Of a DNA stretch of 57,885 nt, positions 1 to 10,542 are shown one piece after another. Position numbers and translations under genes: made by a program. Each line of letters starts with the position of its first letter. The stretch's first letter is position 1. The notes under the pieces are model-generated. The model did not search any database, was not told the origin of the DNA, and saw only the letters and a program-made list of their open reading frames with translations. This DNA comes from Nitrospira sp. (GTDB taxonomy: Bacteria > Nitrospirota > Nitrospiria > Nitrospirales > Nitrospiraceae). The stretch covers positions 1-57,885 of the forward strand of contig JALHMZ010000016.1 of the NCBI GenBank assembly GCA_022843785.1. The letters are read 5' to 3'.

Positions 1-487
1 ATGAGATCCTGCCCGATCGGTCGGGAGCAGAGCCGCACCTTGTGTGGTCGGCGAAAACGATGGCGCCGACGGAGATAGCGGGCGAGTTCCCGCTTCAAGG
101 CGCCGCTGGGCAGCACATACAGATAGGTATAGATGGCTTCATGAGAAATTCGCATCGTCGGGTCGTCAGGATACCGCTGCGGCAAGCCGTGCGCAATCTG
201 TTCGGGAGACCAGCGGTGCGCGAGCAGGTGCAAGACGGCGGCGCGCAAGCGCACATGATCGCGAGCTTTCGAGGCTTGCGCGGCTGGTGAACCCAGCGCT
301 GTGCCCGGTGATGGGCAGGCACCGCGCGATAGGTGACCGGCGACGTGCGATGGCGTGTGAGTTCACGCGACAGGGTGCTCGGCGCTCGCTGCATCGCCTG
401 AGCCGCCGCTCGAAGACTCGCGCCTGCCGCCAGCATACGACTCAATTCTTCACGCTCCCTGAGACTCAAGCGTCGATATCGTTCCAT
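1..487 (-). pseudogene. IS30-family transposase, N-terminal part, frameshifted and cut by the window edge
   Basis: The reading frame starts with MERYRRLSLREREEL and an IS30-type helix-turn-helix (LRAAAQAMQRAPSTLSREL), preceded by an AAGGAG ribosome site 6 nt upstream. Near 258-262 the frame is lost by one base: the next frame continues with DHVRLRAAVLHLLAHRW, then SPEQIAHGLPQRYPDDP and ISHEAIYTYLYVLPSGAL, which is the expected IS30 continuation. The gene then runs off the window start. The outer end of the element probably lies around 520-545, but no matching inverted repeat can be seen because the other end is outside. The frameshift suggests an inactive copy, unless it is programmed or a sequencing error. 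Confidence 0.8.
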
Positions 488-675
488 GTGCAACTCCTTC
501 GATCCTGGAATGACCAGGATACAGGTGTTGCACTAGAACCTTGAACCCAGACTGACACCTTTGTTTTACCGTGAGTTGCGAGTGTCTAGTTTCTAGTTGA
601 AAGAAAATTGGGGCCGGCGCGTGCTTGAACTCACCACTGAGCACTCACAACGTAGAACACCGCCGAAGTGCGATG

Positions 676-752
<77 letters not shown>

Positions 753-822
753 ACGTTGGAATCCCGTCACTAGTCATTCGTCATCGGTTGAACGGGAGGA
801 GAATCTACTGCGACTTGTCGCT

Positions 823-1446
823 CTACCCATTGACCAATGACTGTTGACCGCTCTCCTGAATAATCTCCCGCAACTTAAGAAACGCTTTCGCCCGGTGGCT
901 GATGCGATTTTTTTCGTCCGCCGTCAATTCGGCCAGCGTCTTTCCCAATTCAGGCACAAAGAACACCGGATCGTAACCAAAACCCTTCGAACCAACAGGC
1001 GCTTCGGTAATTGTCCCGCGCAATTCCCCGGTCGTTACTTGCGCCCCATCCCCGGAAGCCAGCACGAGCGCCGCTACGGTGATGAATCGGGCCGTCCGCT
1101 GCGCAGGAAGCACTCCGTGCAATTCCTGGATCAGCTTCCGGCAATTATCCTCATACGTGGCATGTTCCCCGGCATAACGGGCGGCGTAGACCCCTGGGCG
1201 CCCGTTTAATGCATCAACTTCCAGTCCCGTATCGTCGGCGACTGCAGGAAGGCCGGTTGCTGCCGCAACCTCCCGCGCTTTCTTGATGGCATTGGCCTCG
1301 CAGGTGGCTCCATCTTCAACGACCTCCGACACATGAGGAAATTCGTCCAATGTCCTGATCGTGATGCCTAGATCACCCAGGAGCGTGGCTAACTCCTCAC
1401 CTTTGTGGCGATTCCTGGTTGCCAGCACAATTTCCTTCACCGCCAA
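823..1446 (-). CDS. rdgB: RdgB/HAM1 non-canonical purine NTP pyrophosphatase
   Basis: A 207-residue house-cleaning enzyme that hydrolyses dITP, XTP and deaminated purine nucleotides to the monophosphate, keeping them out of DNA and RNA. The N-terminal ATRNRHKGEEL substrate loop, the ADDTGLEVDAL metal-site motif, GFGYDPVF and the C-terminal SHRAKAF are all present, and the length is normal for the family. It begins 4 nt after the rph stop, so the two genes are almost certainly co-transcribed, a very common bacterial pairing. The 3' end runs into a quasi-repeat tract with CATTGACCAATGAC words before the tRNA. Confidence 0.95.
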   Translation of the reverse strand: MAVKEIVLATRNRHKGEELATLLGDLGITIRTLDEFPHVSEVVEDGATCEANAIKKAREVAAATGLPAVADDTGLEVDALNGRPGVYAARYAGEHATYEDNCRKLIQELHGVLPAQRTARFITVAALVLASGDGAQVTTGELRGTITEAPVGSKGFGYDPVFFVPELGKTLAELTADEKNRISHRAKAFLKLREIIQESGQQSLVNG

Positions 1447-1450
1447 CTCC

Positions 1451-2194
1451 TTAACCCAACTCGCCGATCAATTCTTTCTGAATGATCGTCAATCGCTGAA
1501 TCGCCTGCCAACCGAGAGCCAGGAACTCATCCATATCCTGTTTTGCAAAGGGTGTGCGTTCGGCCGTTCCCTGCACTTCGACATACCGGCCCTGGCCGGT
1601 CATCACGAGATTCATGTCCACTTCAGCCATCGAATCTTCGGTATAGGCCAAATCCACCATCACTTCGCCGCCCACCTTCCCTACACTCACAGCAGCCAGG
1701 TAGTCGGTCAACGGCAGCCGCTTAATCAGCCCCTTCTTCTTGAGCGCAAGACAGGCATCAGCCAAGGCAATGAACGCACCGGTAATGGATGCCGTTCTGG
1801 TCCCCCCATCCGCCTGGATCACATCGCAGTCGAGCCAAATCGAACGTTCACCCAATTGAGACAGATCGGTCACCGAGCGCAGCGAACGACCCACTAACCG
1901 TTGAATTTCCAGGGTTCTCCCGCCCTGTTTTCCCTTTACGGCTTCCCGCGACGTCCGTTCATGGGTCGCCCGTGGCAGCATTGAGTATTCTGCTGTTACC
2001 CACCCGGTCCCTTTCCCTTTCAGAAACGGCGGAACCTTTTCTTCCACCGAGGCAGTACAAATGACTTTGGTATCCCCCATCTCAATCAGCACAGCCCCTT
2101 CGGCATGTTTGATGAAGTTTCTTGTCACCTTAACCGGGCGTACTTGATCTTTTGTCCGCCCATCGACCCGCACAAAGCCCGTGATTCCGCTCAT
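1451..2194 (-). CDS. rph: Ribonuclease PH
   Basis: A 247-residue phosphorolytic 3'-5' exoribonuclease that trims tRNA 3' ends. Family hallmarks are [17 protein letters not shown] near the N-terminus, [15 protein letters not shown] around residue 70, and the phosphate-binding [15 protein letters not shown] around residue 130. It is first gene of an rph-rdgB operon. A sigma70-type promoter lies immediately upstream (separate entry) and an AAAGGGA ribosome site precedes the ATG. Full length with no anomalies seen. Confidence 0.95.
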   Translation of the reverse strand: MSGITGFVRVDGRTKDQVRPVKVTRNFIKHAEGAVLIEMGDTKVICTASVEEKVPPFLKGKGTGWVTAEYSMLPRATHERTSREAVKGKQGGRTLEIQRLVGRSLRSVTDLSQLGERSIWLDCDVIQADGGTRTASITGAFIALADACLALKKKGLIKRLPLTDYLAAVSVGKVGGEVMVDLAYTEDSMAEVDMNLVMTGQGRYVEVQGTAERTPFAKQDMDEFLALGWQAIQRLTIIQKELIGELG

Positions 2195-2223
2195 TCCAAA
2201 TCCCTTTCTTCAATATTCCGGCG

Positions 2224-2252
2224 ATTATAGTGAAGGCTCGAAGAAAGCGCAA
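2224..2252 (-). promoter_or_regulatory. Sigma70-type promoter of rph-rdgB
   Basis: On the minus strand a -35 TTGCGC (2252-2247), a 17-nt spacer and a perfect TATAAT -10 (2229-2224) lie about 30 nt before the rph ATG. Recognised by eye; not experimentally supported. Confidence 0.55.
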
Positions 2253-2648
2253 ACGATCGGCTGCTTCAGTCAGTGTTGCACGGGTTGAGAACATTTCATC
2301 GCATCGCCCCTCACGATCTATGCGACTTGTACAAAATTCGGAGACCACCAAGGATAATTCTGTACACCAATTTCATCACGGATTGAGACATTGTCGATCA
2401 CGCCATCACGTCACTGATGGCGCTCAACATGACAAACAGCACCACAGGCATAGCGATTCATTTCGCATACCCACTCTCGGAAAATGGATTTACTTTCAAA
2501 CACCTCGTCGTCCCAAATGATTTTTCAATGGCACAAAAGGTGCATTTGAGTTATAGATCCTCTTCAGTCCTTCAGATAGGACCGAATCAACCGATACACA
2601 GATAGACTACTACCAATAACCTTCAAACTCGGTTAACTACTGCCCCCC
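2253..2648. other. Intergenic region between divergent rph and REC/HD-GYP genes
   Basis: About 400 nt with no convincing gene on either strand. A weak hairpin CGCCAT...ATGGCG (2401-2422) is the only structure noted. The DNA before 2649 has no purine-rich ribosome site: CTGCCCCCC immediately precedes the ATG. Confidence 0.5.
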
Positions 2649-3791
2649 ATGCAAACACCTTTGGATCGAAACGCGCACCAAGCCTTGCTCGACAACCGCA
2701 ACATTCTCATTGTCGATGATGAAGAACCCATCCGGCGAGTGATCGGCTATCTCCTCAGCCCTCATGGATACCCCGTCGATTTCGCAGCCGATGCCCGCGA
2801 GGCTCGCAAAAAATTGGACACACACCCCTTCGCGCTCATGCTGTGCGACGTGAACATGCCCGGTGAGTCCGGTATGGACCTGGTCCGCGATATTCTCTCG
2901 CAACGTCCGGAGACCGCCGCCATCATGGTCACCGGACTCGACAGCTCGGTCCTAGCCAACGCAGCCATCGAGGTAGGCGCGTTCGGCTACATCGTCAAGC
3001 CCTTCGAGTCCAGCGAAGTGTTGATCAACGTGGCGAACGCCCTTCGCCGCCGCAGGCTGGAATTAGAAAACCGTTTTCACCGGGAGAATCTGGAAGATAT
3101 TGTGCGCACCCGCACCGTCGCCTTACAGCAGGCGTTGGACTGGCTGGAGCGCAGTGAGAAAGAATTGCGCCTCTCGCGAGAGGAAACCATTCAGCGCTTG
3201 GCCATTGCCGCCGAGTTTCGTGACAGTTCGACCGCCCGGCATATTCACCGAATGAGCCACTACTGTGAGTTGCTCGCGCGCCGGTGTGGGCTGTCCTCCG
3301 ATCGGTGCGACCTGATCCGCACGGCCAGTCCCATGCACGATATCGGGAAGATCGGCACGCCTGATCATGTCCTGTTGAAACCGGGGAAATTCACCCAGGA
3401 AGAATTCGGAGTGATTGCGCAACATGCCGAGATCGGCTATCGCATCCTCAGCGGATCAGACGCCGAACTGCTCAAAGTCGCGGCCGTCATTGCCTATACT
3501 CACCACGAGCGATTCGACGGCACCGGCTATCCACGAGGCCTCAAAGGGGAAGCGATTCCCATCGAAGGCCGCATCGCCTCAATCGCCGATGCATTCGATG
3601 CGCTCACAACCCAGCGCGTCTACAAACCGGCATTTGAGATCGGCCATACGATCGAACTCATGCTCAAACACCGCGGCGAACACTTCGATCCCGAGCTGCT
3701 CGACCTCTTCGTTTCATCTACAGACGAACTTGTGCGCATCCGCGACCAATACGCCGACCCTACCCCCCCCGCCCCTCCCCTCGACTCCTAG
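2649..3791 (+). CDS. Response regulator with REC receiver and HD-GYP phosphodiesterase domain (RpfG-like)
   Basis: A 380-residue protein. REC domain at about 16-135: acidic pocket IVDDEEP, phospho-acceptor Asp in MLCDVNMPG, and the conserved Lys in YIVKPF. A helical linker (about 135-175) leads to an HD-GYP domain (about 180-365) with HDIGKIGTPD and HHERFDGTGYP, the metal and GYP signatures of active c-di-GMP phosphodiesterases. A phosphorelay signal would therefore control c-di-GMP breakdown in the cytoplasm; no cognate kinase is adjacent. The tail is Pro-rich. No Shine-Dalgarno sequence is visible before the ATG. Output specificity cannot be read from sequence. Confidence 0.92.
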   Translation: MQTPLDRNAHQALLDNRNILIVDDEEPIRRVIGYLLSPHGYPVDFAADAREARKKLDTHPFALMLCDVNMPGESGMDLVRDILSQRPETAAIMVTGLDSSVLANAAIEVGAFGYIVKPFESSEVLINVANALRRRRLELENRFHRENLEDIVRTRTVALQQALDWLERSEKELRLSREETIQRLAIAAEFRDSSTARHIHRMSHYCELLARRCGLSSDRCDLIRTASPMHDIGKIGTPDHVLLKPGKFTQEEFGVIAQHAEIGYRILSGSDAELLKVAAVIAYTHHERFDGTGYPRGLKGEAIPIEGRIASIADAFDALTTQRVYKPAFEIGHTIELMLKHRGEHFDPELLDLFVSSTDELVRIRDQYADPTPPAPPLDS

Positions 3792-3926
3792 AAGCCCGCT
3801 CCCCTATTCAAGACAGTTCATCGCGGCATTGGCTGAATGCCTGCGCCGCGTGAATGACCACAACCGGAGCAGCGCGTTGACACGCCACGACAGCATGAAG
3901 GCTGAAAGAAGAAAGGATTGCCGGTG

Positions 3927-4433
3927 ATGGCAAAGAACACAGCGGTGGCTCGGAATCGGACGGAACACCGAAACTGGATCGCCTATCTCTGTGAAGCGCT
4001 TGTGACCTCAGGCGCCATGCCGACGTGGGAGGCCGCCACCTATCTCACCGAGAACCTCTTCGGCGAGAAACCGAACCCGCGCTTGCTGACTCCTGTAAAC
4101 CCTCACGAAGTGACTTCGCAGTTTCTTCGCCGTCTCTATCAGCCTCTTGTTGAAGCGGCATCGCGCGAGGTAACCCTGCCCTCCTCCGCAACCCTGCATA
4201 TCTTTACCGACATCAGCCTCACAGGCCATTCCGCCGTACTCATCGTCCTCTTTCCCGGAGACAACAGACCTCAGCAACTGATTCTACTGGACGCTGCCAA
4301 AGCCTGGGACCTCGTTTTTCCTGACGCCGAGTCATTCAACCGCTGGGCAGGCGAACGGTACCACCGGATAGTGAATGCGCTTCTCAGCGCCACCGTCGAC
4401 CCTCAAGACGATTTCCTATCGTCGGCGGTCTGA
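3927..4433 (+). CDS. Hypothetical protein
   Basis: A 168-residue soluble protein of unknown function. An in-frame TTG exists at 3918, but the GAAAGGA ribosome site (3911-3917) would abut it, while the ATG at 3927 is well spaced. Visible features are an N-terminal helical segment (WIAYLCEALVTSGAMP) and a hydrophobic core with LHIFTDISLTGHSAVLI. No signal peptide and no recognised catalytic motif. It follows the HD-GYP gene on the same strand after about 135 nt, so a shared transcript is possible. Confidence 0.6.
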   Translation: MAKNTAVARNRTEHRNWIAYLCEALVTSGAMPTWEAATYLTENLFGEKPNPRLLTPVNPHEVTSQFLRRLYQPLVEAASREVTLPSSATLHIFTDISLTGHSAVLIVLFPGDNRPQQLILLDAAKAWDLVFPDAESFNRWAGERYHRIVNALLSATVDPQDDFLSSAV

Positions 4434-4584
4434 ATATGAGTGGCAAGTAGCAAGTAGTGAGTGGTAAGTGGTCCGGATCGATTGACGAATGACCAATGAG
4501 GAATGGCCCCTCACTTCTGCTCCCTCTTCCATTCCGACCATCAACCATTCTTCCCCTACTCTCATTACTTTTCACGTTTCACGC
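4434..4584. repeat. Intergenic quasi-repeat tract between convergent genes
   Basis: Between the 3927 gene and metH, the DNA consists of recurring short words: GAGTGGCAAGTAGCAAG, TAGTGAGTGGTAAGTGG, then GACGAATGACCAATGAGG, and finally TTTTCACGTTTCACGC. The first words are the reverse complement of those at 36044-36190, and the TTCACG words recur at 17690, 45150 and 53405. No coding signal is seen. Confidence 0.7.
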
Positions 4585-7500
4585 TTACCCGGTTGAGTCC
4601 GGTTCGTAATTGAGATTGGGCGAGAGCCAGCGTTCAATCGTGCGTTGGTCCATCCCCTTACGGAAGGCGTAGTCCTCGACTTGGTCTTTCCCGATCTTAC
4701 CAACGGCAAAATACTTGGCGTCCGGATGGGCGAAGTAGAATCCGCTGACGGCGGCAGCCGGCAGCATGGCAAAGCTTTCCGTCAACGTGATGCCAGTGGC
4801 CTGTTCGGCCGACAACAGATCGAATAACAGTCGCTTCTCCGTATGGTCCGGGCAAGCCGGGTACCCCGGCGCGGGACGGATACCGCGATACTTTTCACGA
4901 ATGAGATCGTCAGCCGTCAGTCGTTCGGATGTGCCGTATCCCCATTCTTCTCGCACCTTCCTATGGAGATACTCGGCGAAGGCCTCGGCTAACCGGTCCG
5001 CCAACGCCTTGGCCATGATCGAATTATAGTCGTCATGATCCGCATCAAAGCGTTTGCAAAGTTCCTCCATGCCGATGCCGGACGTCACTGCAAAGGCTCC
5101 GAGGAAATCCTTTCGACCAGAATCCTTCGGCGCAATGTAGTCGGACAACGCACGATTGGGCTGCCCGTCAGGCTTTTCGGCTTGCTGCCGCAGCGTATGG
5201 ACCGTCGTAAGAACTGCCGTACGCGACGCATCCGTATACAGCTCGATATCGTCACCCACACCAGCTGCCGCGAAGAATCCATAGACCCCTTTGGCTCGAA
5301 GCAGTTTCTTCCGGAGGATCTCATCCAGGAGCCGTCGTGCGTCATCGTACAGTTCCTTGGCCTTCGCCCCGACCGTGACATCATCAAAGATCGCCGGATA
5401 GCGCCCCCTCAACTCCCAGGTATGAAAGAACGGCGACCAGTCGATGAAGGGAATCAGGTCGGTCAACGATTGGTCCGCAATCACCCGGACTCCCAGAAAA
5501 CCGGGTGTCGGAATATCGAGCGCAGCCCAGTCGGTGGCCAAACGATTGGCGCGGGCACGGGCGATCGGCAGTACCGGTTTTCCTCCCTTGTCCTGATGGA
5601 TCTGTCTCATCCGGTCATAATCATTCCGGACTTCCTGCACAAACCGGGGCTTCTGAGAGGGGCTGATCAGGTTCGACACCACGCCGACGGCCCTGGACGC
5701 ATCCAGCACATGGATGACTGACGGACTATAGGAGGGCGCGATTTTGACGGCCGTATGGGCCTTGCTCGTGGTGGCGCCGCCGATCAACAGCGGAATCTCG
5801 AATCCTTCGCGAGTCATCTCCTTCGCCACATGGACCATCTCGTCAAGCGAGGGAGTGATCAGCCCGCTCAAACCGATGATATCGACCTTCAGTTCCTTGG
5901 CCGCCGACAGGATCTTTTCGCAGGAGACCATCACCCCGAGGTCAATGACCTCGTAGTTGTTGCAGCCCAATACTACGCCGACGATATTTTTACCGATATC
6001 GTGGACGTCGCCCTTGACCGTCGCGAGCAACACCTTGCCCTGCGCCTGGTATCCGCCCAGCCGTTTTTTTTCTTCTTCCATGAACGGCATCAGATAGGCC
6101 ACCGACTTTTTCATCACCCGCGCGCTCTTCACTACTTGAGGCAAGAACATCTTACCCGACCCGAACAGATCCCCCACGATGTTCATACCGGCCATCAAGG
6201 GCCCTTCGATCACGGAAAGCGGCTTGGGATATTTTCGGCGGGCTTCCTCCGTATCCTGATCGATGTAGTCCGTGATGCCCTTCACCAGCGCATGGGACAG
6301 ACGATCTTCAACCGTGCCCTGACGCCATTCATCGTCCTTGACCGCGACTTTCCCCTTTTGCTTCACCTTCTCGGCAAAGGTCACCAGCCGTTCGGTGGCG
6401 TCGGGCCGCCGGTTGAGCAACACATCTTCCACCAGTTCGAGCAGGTCTTTCGGAATCTCCTCGTAAACGGCGAGTTGACCGGCATTCACGATGCCCATGT
6501 CCAGCCCGGCCTTGATCGCATGGTAGAGAAACGCCGAATGCATCGCTTCACGCACGGCATTGTTTCCGCGAAACGAAAAGGAGATATTACTGATACCGCC
6601 GCTGACCTTGGCTCCGGGCAGGTTCTGCTTAATCCATCGTGCTGCCTCGATAAAATTCAGCCCGTACCCGTTATGTTCTTCGATCCCGGTCGCCACGGTC
6701 AAAATGTTGGGATCGAAGATGATGTCCTCGGGTGGAAACCCAACCTGCCCGGTCAGGATGCGATAGGATCGCGTACAGATCTCTTTCTTCCGCTCCAGAG
6801 TGTCTGCCTGTCCCTTTTCATCAAATGCCATCACGACCACCGCCGCACCGTATCGGCGCACAAGCGTGGCCTGCTCGACGAACTTCTGCTCGCCTTCTTT
6901 CAAGCTGATACTGTTGACGACGGCTTTGCCCTGGATATTCCGCAACCCGGTTTCCAATACCTCCCACTTGGAACTATCGACCATAATCGGCACTTTGCAG
7001 ATATCCGGTTCCGACGCGACAAGACGCAGAAACTTCTCCATCGCTTTATTGGAATCCAGCATGCCCTCATCCATGTTGATGTCGATGATCTGCGCGCCAC
7101 CTTCGACTTGCTGGCGCGCCACGGAGAGTGCGGATTCATAGTCGCCGGCCAGAATGAGTCTGGCGAAGGCCGGAGACCCGGTCACATTGGTTCGCTCGCC
7201 GATGTTCACGAAATTGGAATCCGGACGGATCGTGACCGCTTCCAAGCCGCTCAGCCTCGTATACGAAGCCACGGCCGGAATCGTTCTCGGCGTGATACCG
7301 CGCACGACCTCGGCGATCGACTTGATATGCGCCGGCGTGGTTCCGCAACAACCGCCCACGATGTTGAGCCACCCGTTCTGCGCCCACTCACGCAGCTGAG
7401 GCGCCAGACTGTCCGGGGTTTCCGGGAAACCGGTCGGGAGTAACGGATTCGGCAGACCGGCATTCGGATGGGCGCTCACATAGACCGGTGCAATGCGCGA

Positions 7501-8334
7501 CAATTCCTCGATTAACGGGCGCATTTCTTTGGGCCCGAGCGCGCAATTCATTCCCACACTGAGGAGCGGCACATGGGAAATGGAGTTCCAGAACGCCTCA
7601 ACGGTCTGCCCCGTGACCCCTCGATTACTTCCGGCCTGGATAAACGTGACCGACGCCATAATTGGCACAGGCCTGACGCCTGATGCAAAAACCTGTTGAA
7701 TTGCAAAGAATGCCGCTTTCGCGTTCAGCGTGTCGAAGATGGTCTCCACCAACAGAAGATCGGCCCCGCCGTCCAACAGTCCGCGTACCTGCTCGCCGTA
7801 GGCCACCACGAGTTCTTCATAGACCGTCCCACGGGCTGCGGGATTGTTCACATCCGTTGAAATCGATGAGGTCTTGGTGGTCGGTCCGATCGCTCCGGCA
7901 ACAAAACACTGTCGCCCCGGTTGTGCAGCTTGAACCTGCTCGACCGCCCGTCTGGCACACTCCGCTCCTGCCCTGGACAGTTCATAGCCGAGAGACGCCA
8001 GGTGATAGTCCGCCAGCGAGATCGACTGAGAATTGAACGTGTTGGTTTCGACGATATCAGCCCCGGCTTCCAGATATTGCCGATGAATGTCTTCGATAAT
8101 CGCCGGCTGTGTGATGTTCAAGAGATCGTTGTGGCCTTTAAGGTCTTTCTTCCAATCCTTGAACCGCTCGCCGCGGAATGCTGCTTCGTCCAGCTTGCGC
8201 TGCTGGATCATCGTCCCCATAGCGCCATCAAGAATGAGGATACGCTCCTTGAGCAGCGCCTCAATCTGAGCCTGTTGCCTGATCTGTGTAACCAACTCCC
8301 GATCCTCCCCAAACAAAAACTGAGTCGAGATCAT
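4585..8334 (-). CDS. metH: Cobalamin-dependent methionine synthase
   Basis: About 1249 residues: all four MetH modules. The homocysteine domain (about 20-340) has [10 protein letters not shown] and the zinc cysteines in GMNCALG and [10 protein letters not shown]. The pterin domain (about 370-640) carries [13 protein letters not shown]. The cobalamin module (about 650-900) has the lower-ligand motif DVHDIGKN. The reactivation domain (about 930-1230) has [12 protein letters not shown]. It methylates homocysteine from methyl-tetrahydrofolate in the cytoplasm. An in-frame TTG at 8358 has AAGGAG (8379-8374) 15 nt upstream; the ATG at 8334 is preferred but the start is uncertain. The divergent gap to the 8418 gene is too short for a cobalamin riboswitch. 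Upstream supply of homocysteine may come from the sulfur-carrier operon at 41226-46604. Confidence 0.96.
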   Translation of the reverse strand: MISTQFLFGEDRELVTQIRQQAQIEALLKERILILDGAMGTMIQQRKLDEAAFRGERFKDWKKDLKGHNDLLNITQPAIIEDIHRQYLEAGADIVETNTFNSQSISLADYHLASLGYELSRAGAECARRAVEQVQAAQPGRQCFVAGAIGPTTKTSSISTDVNNPAARGTVYEELVVAYGEQVRGLLDGGADLLLVETIFDTLNAKAAFFAIQQVFASGVRPVPIMASVTFIQAGSNRGVTGQTVEAFWNSISHVPLLSVGMNCALGPKEMRPLIEELSRIAPVYVSAHPNAGLPNPLLPTGFPETPDSLAPQLREWAQNGWLNIVGGCCGTTPAHIKSIAEVVRGITPRTIPAVASYTRLSGLEAVTIRPDSNFVNIGERTNVTGSPAFARLILAGDYESALSVARQQVEGGAQIIDINMDEGMLDSNKAMEKFLRLVASEPDICKVPIMVDSSKWEVLETGLRNIQGKAVVNSISLKEGEQKFVEQATLVRRYGAAVVVMAFDEKGQADTLERKKEICTRSYRILTGQVGFPPEDIIFDPNILTVATGIEEHNGYGLNFIEAARWIKQNLPGAKVSGGISNISFSFRGNNAVREAMHSAFLYHAIKAGLDMGIVNAGQLAVYEEIPKDLLELVEDVLLNRRPDATERLVTFAEKVKQKGKVAVKDDEWRQGTVEDRLSHALVKGITDYIDQDTEEARRKYPKPLSVIEGPLMAGMNIVGDLFGSGKMFLPQVVKSARVMKKSVAYLMPFMEEEKKRLGGYQAQGKVLLATVKGDVHDIGKNIVGVVLGCNNYEVIDLGVMVSCEKILSAAKELKVDIIGLSGLITPSLDEMVHVAKEMTREGFEIPLLIGGATTSKAHTAVKIAPSYSPSVIHVLDASRAVGVVSNLISPSQKPRFVQEVRNDYDRMRQIHQDKGGKPVLPIARARANRLATDWAALDIPTPGFLGVRVIADQSLTDLIPFIDWSPFFHTWELRGRYPAIFDDVTVGAKAKELYDDARRLLDEILRKKLLRAKGVYGFFAAAGVGDDIELYTDASRTAVLTTVHTLRQQAEKPDGQPNRALSDYIAPKDSGRKDFLGAFAVTSGIGMEELCKRFDADHDDYNSIMAKALADRLAEAFAEYLHRKVREEWGYGTSERLTADDLIREKYRGIRPAPGYPACPDHTEKRLLFDLLSAEQATGITLTESFAMLPAAAVSGFYFAHPDAKYFAVGKIGKDQVEDYAFRKGMDQRTIERWLSPNLNYEPDSTG

Positions 8335-8377
8335 ACTGGATGCATGATGCACCGGCAAGCCAGCAGGGGTGGTCTCC

Positions 8378-8406
8378 TTGACATCGATTCAGACCCGCCA
8401 TACCAT
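8378..8406 (+). promoter_or_regulatory. Candidate sigma70 promoter for the 8418 gene
   Basis: TTGACA (8378-8383), 17-nt spacer, TACCAT (8401-8406). Initiation would fall about 5 nt before the ATG at 8418, giving a nearly leaderless mRNA. The -35 box overlaps the putative metH ribosome site on the other strand. Confidence 0.35.
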
Positions 8407-8417
8407 CCCCGCCTATT

Positions 8418-9215
8418 ATGACTGCTCCACTGATTCCCCCTTATATCGCTGGGCCAGCTGCTCTCACCACCGTACTCCTGGTCGTTTTGTGTTGGCTGTG
8501 TCCGCCGAATCTTGCCGCCGCGCCTTACTTCGAAGACGGTTTTCTTGGCCTGACTCAGACAGAGCTGCATGCAAAGATGGGCCGCCCCCAGGCCGTGCGC
8601 GACCGAAAATCTGCCCTGCGCATCTTCACCTATTATCCAATCACCGATTGGTCGAGCTATTTCAGCAAGTTGGTCTCTCCGGAAAACGGAGAAGATGTCT
8701 ATACCTTCACACGCAACGGTACGGCTATCCGCTATTCGTTCAGCTATTCGGCCGATCCACGCGATGAGAGCGAGAACCGGCCGCTGTTCGTACGCCTGGT
8801 GGACATTGAATTGTCCCCGCCCATGCCGATCGACAGGCTGCCGTCGTTGATTCCCGAGTTTCGCCCGTCAGCAGAGCAGGCCAGCCCAGCCTTCCGCTCC
8901 AACATCTGGGTATTGCTCTTCAAAGGAGCGCCGTCACCGGAAGCCCGGTTCATTATCAGGGAACAGGAGAAAGACCGGCTGGATTGGCTGTTGAGCTACC
9001 AATTGTTCTCAATGCAAGGGCTTCCTGACCGCCTGACACGGTCCGCCTTGATCGACCGAATCGAAATCAGCGCTCAAAGCCTGCAACTGGTCACCCAACG
9101 ACAGCGGCATACCCATGAGCCCATCCTCAACCCTTACTGTGGCGAATTCATCCGCCAATCTGCCGTACCGGTTTCGCCGGCTAAGACCATTCCTGTGCCG
9201 AAGTACGCAGAATAA
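8418..9215 (+). CDS. Exported hypothetical protein with an SmpA/OmlA-like motif
   Basis: A 265-residue protein with an N-terminal hydrophobic signal segment (about 10-35, ending LAAA before a mature PYFEDG). Just after the signal, GLTQTELHAKMGRPQAV resembles the short helix-turn motif of SmpA/OmlA (BamE-like) lipoproteins, in which an LxxxxGxP element is typical. There is no lipobox cysteine, so it is probably a soluble periplasmic protein. The rest is unrecognised. It is divergent from metH with no obvious metabolic link. The 9998 gene carries a similar motif. Confidence 0.7.
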   Translation: MTAPLIPPYIAGPAALTTVLLVVLCWLCPPNLAAAPYFEDGFLGLTQTELHAKMGRPQAVRDRKSALRIFTYYPITDWSSYFSKLVSPENGEDVYTFTRNGTAIRYSFSYSADPRDESENRPLFVRLVDIELSPPMPIDRLPSLIPEFRPSAEQASPAFRSNIWVLLFKGAPSPEARFIIREQEKDRLDWLLSYQLFSMQGLPDRLTRSALIDRIEISAQSLQLVTQRQRHTHEPILNPYCGEFIRQSAVPVSPAKTIPVPKYAE

Positions 9216-9253
9216 ACCACTCATATGGGTAAATTGCGCTGAGGGAAGAAGCG

Positions 9254-9826
9254 CTATTGCGGCACTTGCTGGAGACGATTCTGCTGAGTCTGACTTGTGG
9301 CGGTTGCCTTCTGTTTCATCACATCGAGTGTGCCACCTCCACTCGTATAGATGAGTACCGGAGTCCCGACTCCCAACAGAATCAGCAGAGCCAGAGCTAG
9401 CAACCGTATCATCGGGCTGTTCTTGCTGAGATACATAATGAGGAGCAAGAGGACCGCTGCTCCCCCGGCATACTGGAGGATGGTATCCTGATCCATGCTC
9501 CGCACATCCATATCTGCGGTGCCTGATCCCTTCTTAGCTCCAAACGCCTTCACCCGGTCTTTGATCGTCTGCTGAACCGATTGAAAAGCTGAGGAGGCTT
9601 TTGACTCCGGGTCAGACAACTGCTGGACCTTCGCCTTCGCTCGGTATTTTTCCGGAATGGTTTCCAGCTTGTCGGTATAGACAGCACTTCCCTTGTCATC
9701 GATATATGAATAGATGGCACCGGCAGACGCATCCGAGAGCCCTCCCTGCCCCAAAACCAGACCACAGGCGAAGACACAGGCCAGCGCCACACGACAACAT
9801 TGTTGTCCTGTACCTTGATGTTCCAT
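9254..9826 (-). CDS. DUF4124-domain membrane protein
   Basis: A 190-residue protein. A signal/TM segment (about 10-35) is followed by IYSYIDDKGSAVYTDKLE, the small DUF4124 beta-hairpin usually found in periplasmic proteins, and then a coiled, Lys-rich linker. Two closely spaced hydrophobic helices follow (about 120-140 and 143-162) with a polar Gln/Thr-rich tail. The ATG at 9826 with GAGGCAGGTG upstream is preferred to the GTG at 9838. Function unknown. It converges on the 8418 gene. Confidence 0.7.
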   Translation of the reverse strand: MEHQGTGQQCCRVALACVFACGLVLGQGGLSDASAGAIYSYIDDKGSAVYTDKLETIPEKYRAKAKVQQLSDPESKASSAFQSVQQTIKDRVKAFGAKKGSGTADMDVRSMDQDTILQYAGGAAVLLLLIMYLSKNSPMIRLLALALLILLGVGTPVLIYTSGGGTLDVMKQKATATSQTQQNRLQQVPQ

Positions 9827-9925
9827 CACCTGCCTCACTCACACACCCAGCCCACATACCCTATCAACAATGAGTATACATCCCGGCCTTCAATTAGGAA
9901 TTGATTTTGCAAAATATGCCGATTC

Positions 9926-9955
9926 TTGACGCCCCTTCCCCCCCCCTGTTAGCAT
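9926..9955 (+). promoter_or_regulatory. Candidate sigma70 promoter for the 9998 gene
   Basis: TTGACG (9926-9931), an 18-nt spacer made almost entirely of C residues, and TAGCAT (9950-9955), 42 nt before the ATG. The C-tract spacer is unusual. Confidence 0.35.
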
Positions 9956-9997
9956 TCGCCGCTTCTAGGGGTCTTTCCGACTGGTTCCTCGTACACT

Positions 9998-10447
9998 ATG
10001 ACTACCGAAATACCCAACCCTGAGCCCGCCTTGCTCGAGCCGAAACCAGACGAAGAGTCGTTTATTCGACGCCGGCCGGTGCGGATCGTCATCTATGCGG
10101 GACTTGTCATTTTTGCCCTGATGATGGTGCTCTGGCCAATGATTGCCCAGCTGCGCGACCCCGACTTTCAACAGCATATCGACCAGCATCGGGTCATGGT
10201 GGGTATGACGAAGGAGCAAGTTCTCAAATCCTGGGGTGGGCCGCAGACGATCCATACCAGCTTCACCAAAGATGGTATCCGGCAAGAAGAATGGATTTTC
10301 GAAGACTGGGAAAGCACGGCCGTAATCCGGCACCGCTATTTGTATTTTGAGGAAGGCACACTCGTCGGAGGCTGGTACGAGGGAACAAGCGAACGTCGGC
10401 CTGGTGACTTCCCTGCAGAGAAGCCTCACCCCAAGATTGAGCCCTAG
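9998..10447 (+). CDS. Membrane-anchored protein with SmpA/OmlA-like domain
   Basis: A 149-residue protein: short Pro/Glu-rich cytoplasmic N-terminus, Arg cluster, one transmembrane helix (about 28-47, VRIVIYAGLVIFALMMVL), then an extracytoplasmic domain containing VGMTKEQVLKSWGGPQ, the VxxGMTxxxVxxxxGxP signature of SmpA/OmlA folds. Such domains contribute to outer-membrane assembly in BamE, but the motif alone does not prove that role. No partners adjacent. Confidence 0.7.
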   Translation: MTTEIPNPEPALLEPKPDEESFIRRRPVRIVIYAGLVIFALMMVLWPMIAQLRDPDFQQHIDQHRVMVGMTKEQVLKSWGGPQTIHTSFTKDGIRQEEWIFEDWESTAVIRHRYLYFEEGTLVGGWYEGTSERRPGDFPAEKPHPKIEP

Positions 10448-10454
10448 GAGCCTG

Positions 10455-10510
10455 CAGACAAGAACTGATAGCTGATGGCCGATAGCACGTGACCTGAACA
10501 GCCGATCAGT
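10455..10510. repeat. Short quasi-repeat tract
   Basis: After the 9998 gene stop: recurring words GCTGATGGCCGATAGC and CTGATAGC within about 55 nt. Similar in style to the other intergenic word tracts in this window. Confidence 0.4.
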
Positions 10511-10542
10511 CTTACCGCAGCGGGGACTGTGAATAACAGGAC

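Noticed and set aside
5755..7443. 562-codon open frame on the plus strand
   Set aside because: It is antisense to metH; its sequence has no recognised domain and arises from the codon pattern of the real gene.
4585..8418. Cobalamin riboswitch for metH
   Set aside because: The metH to 8418 gap is about 60-80 nt, too short, and no B12-box-like sequence was seen.
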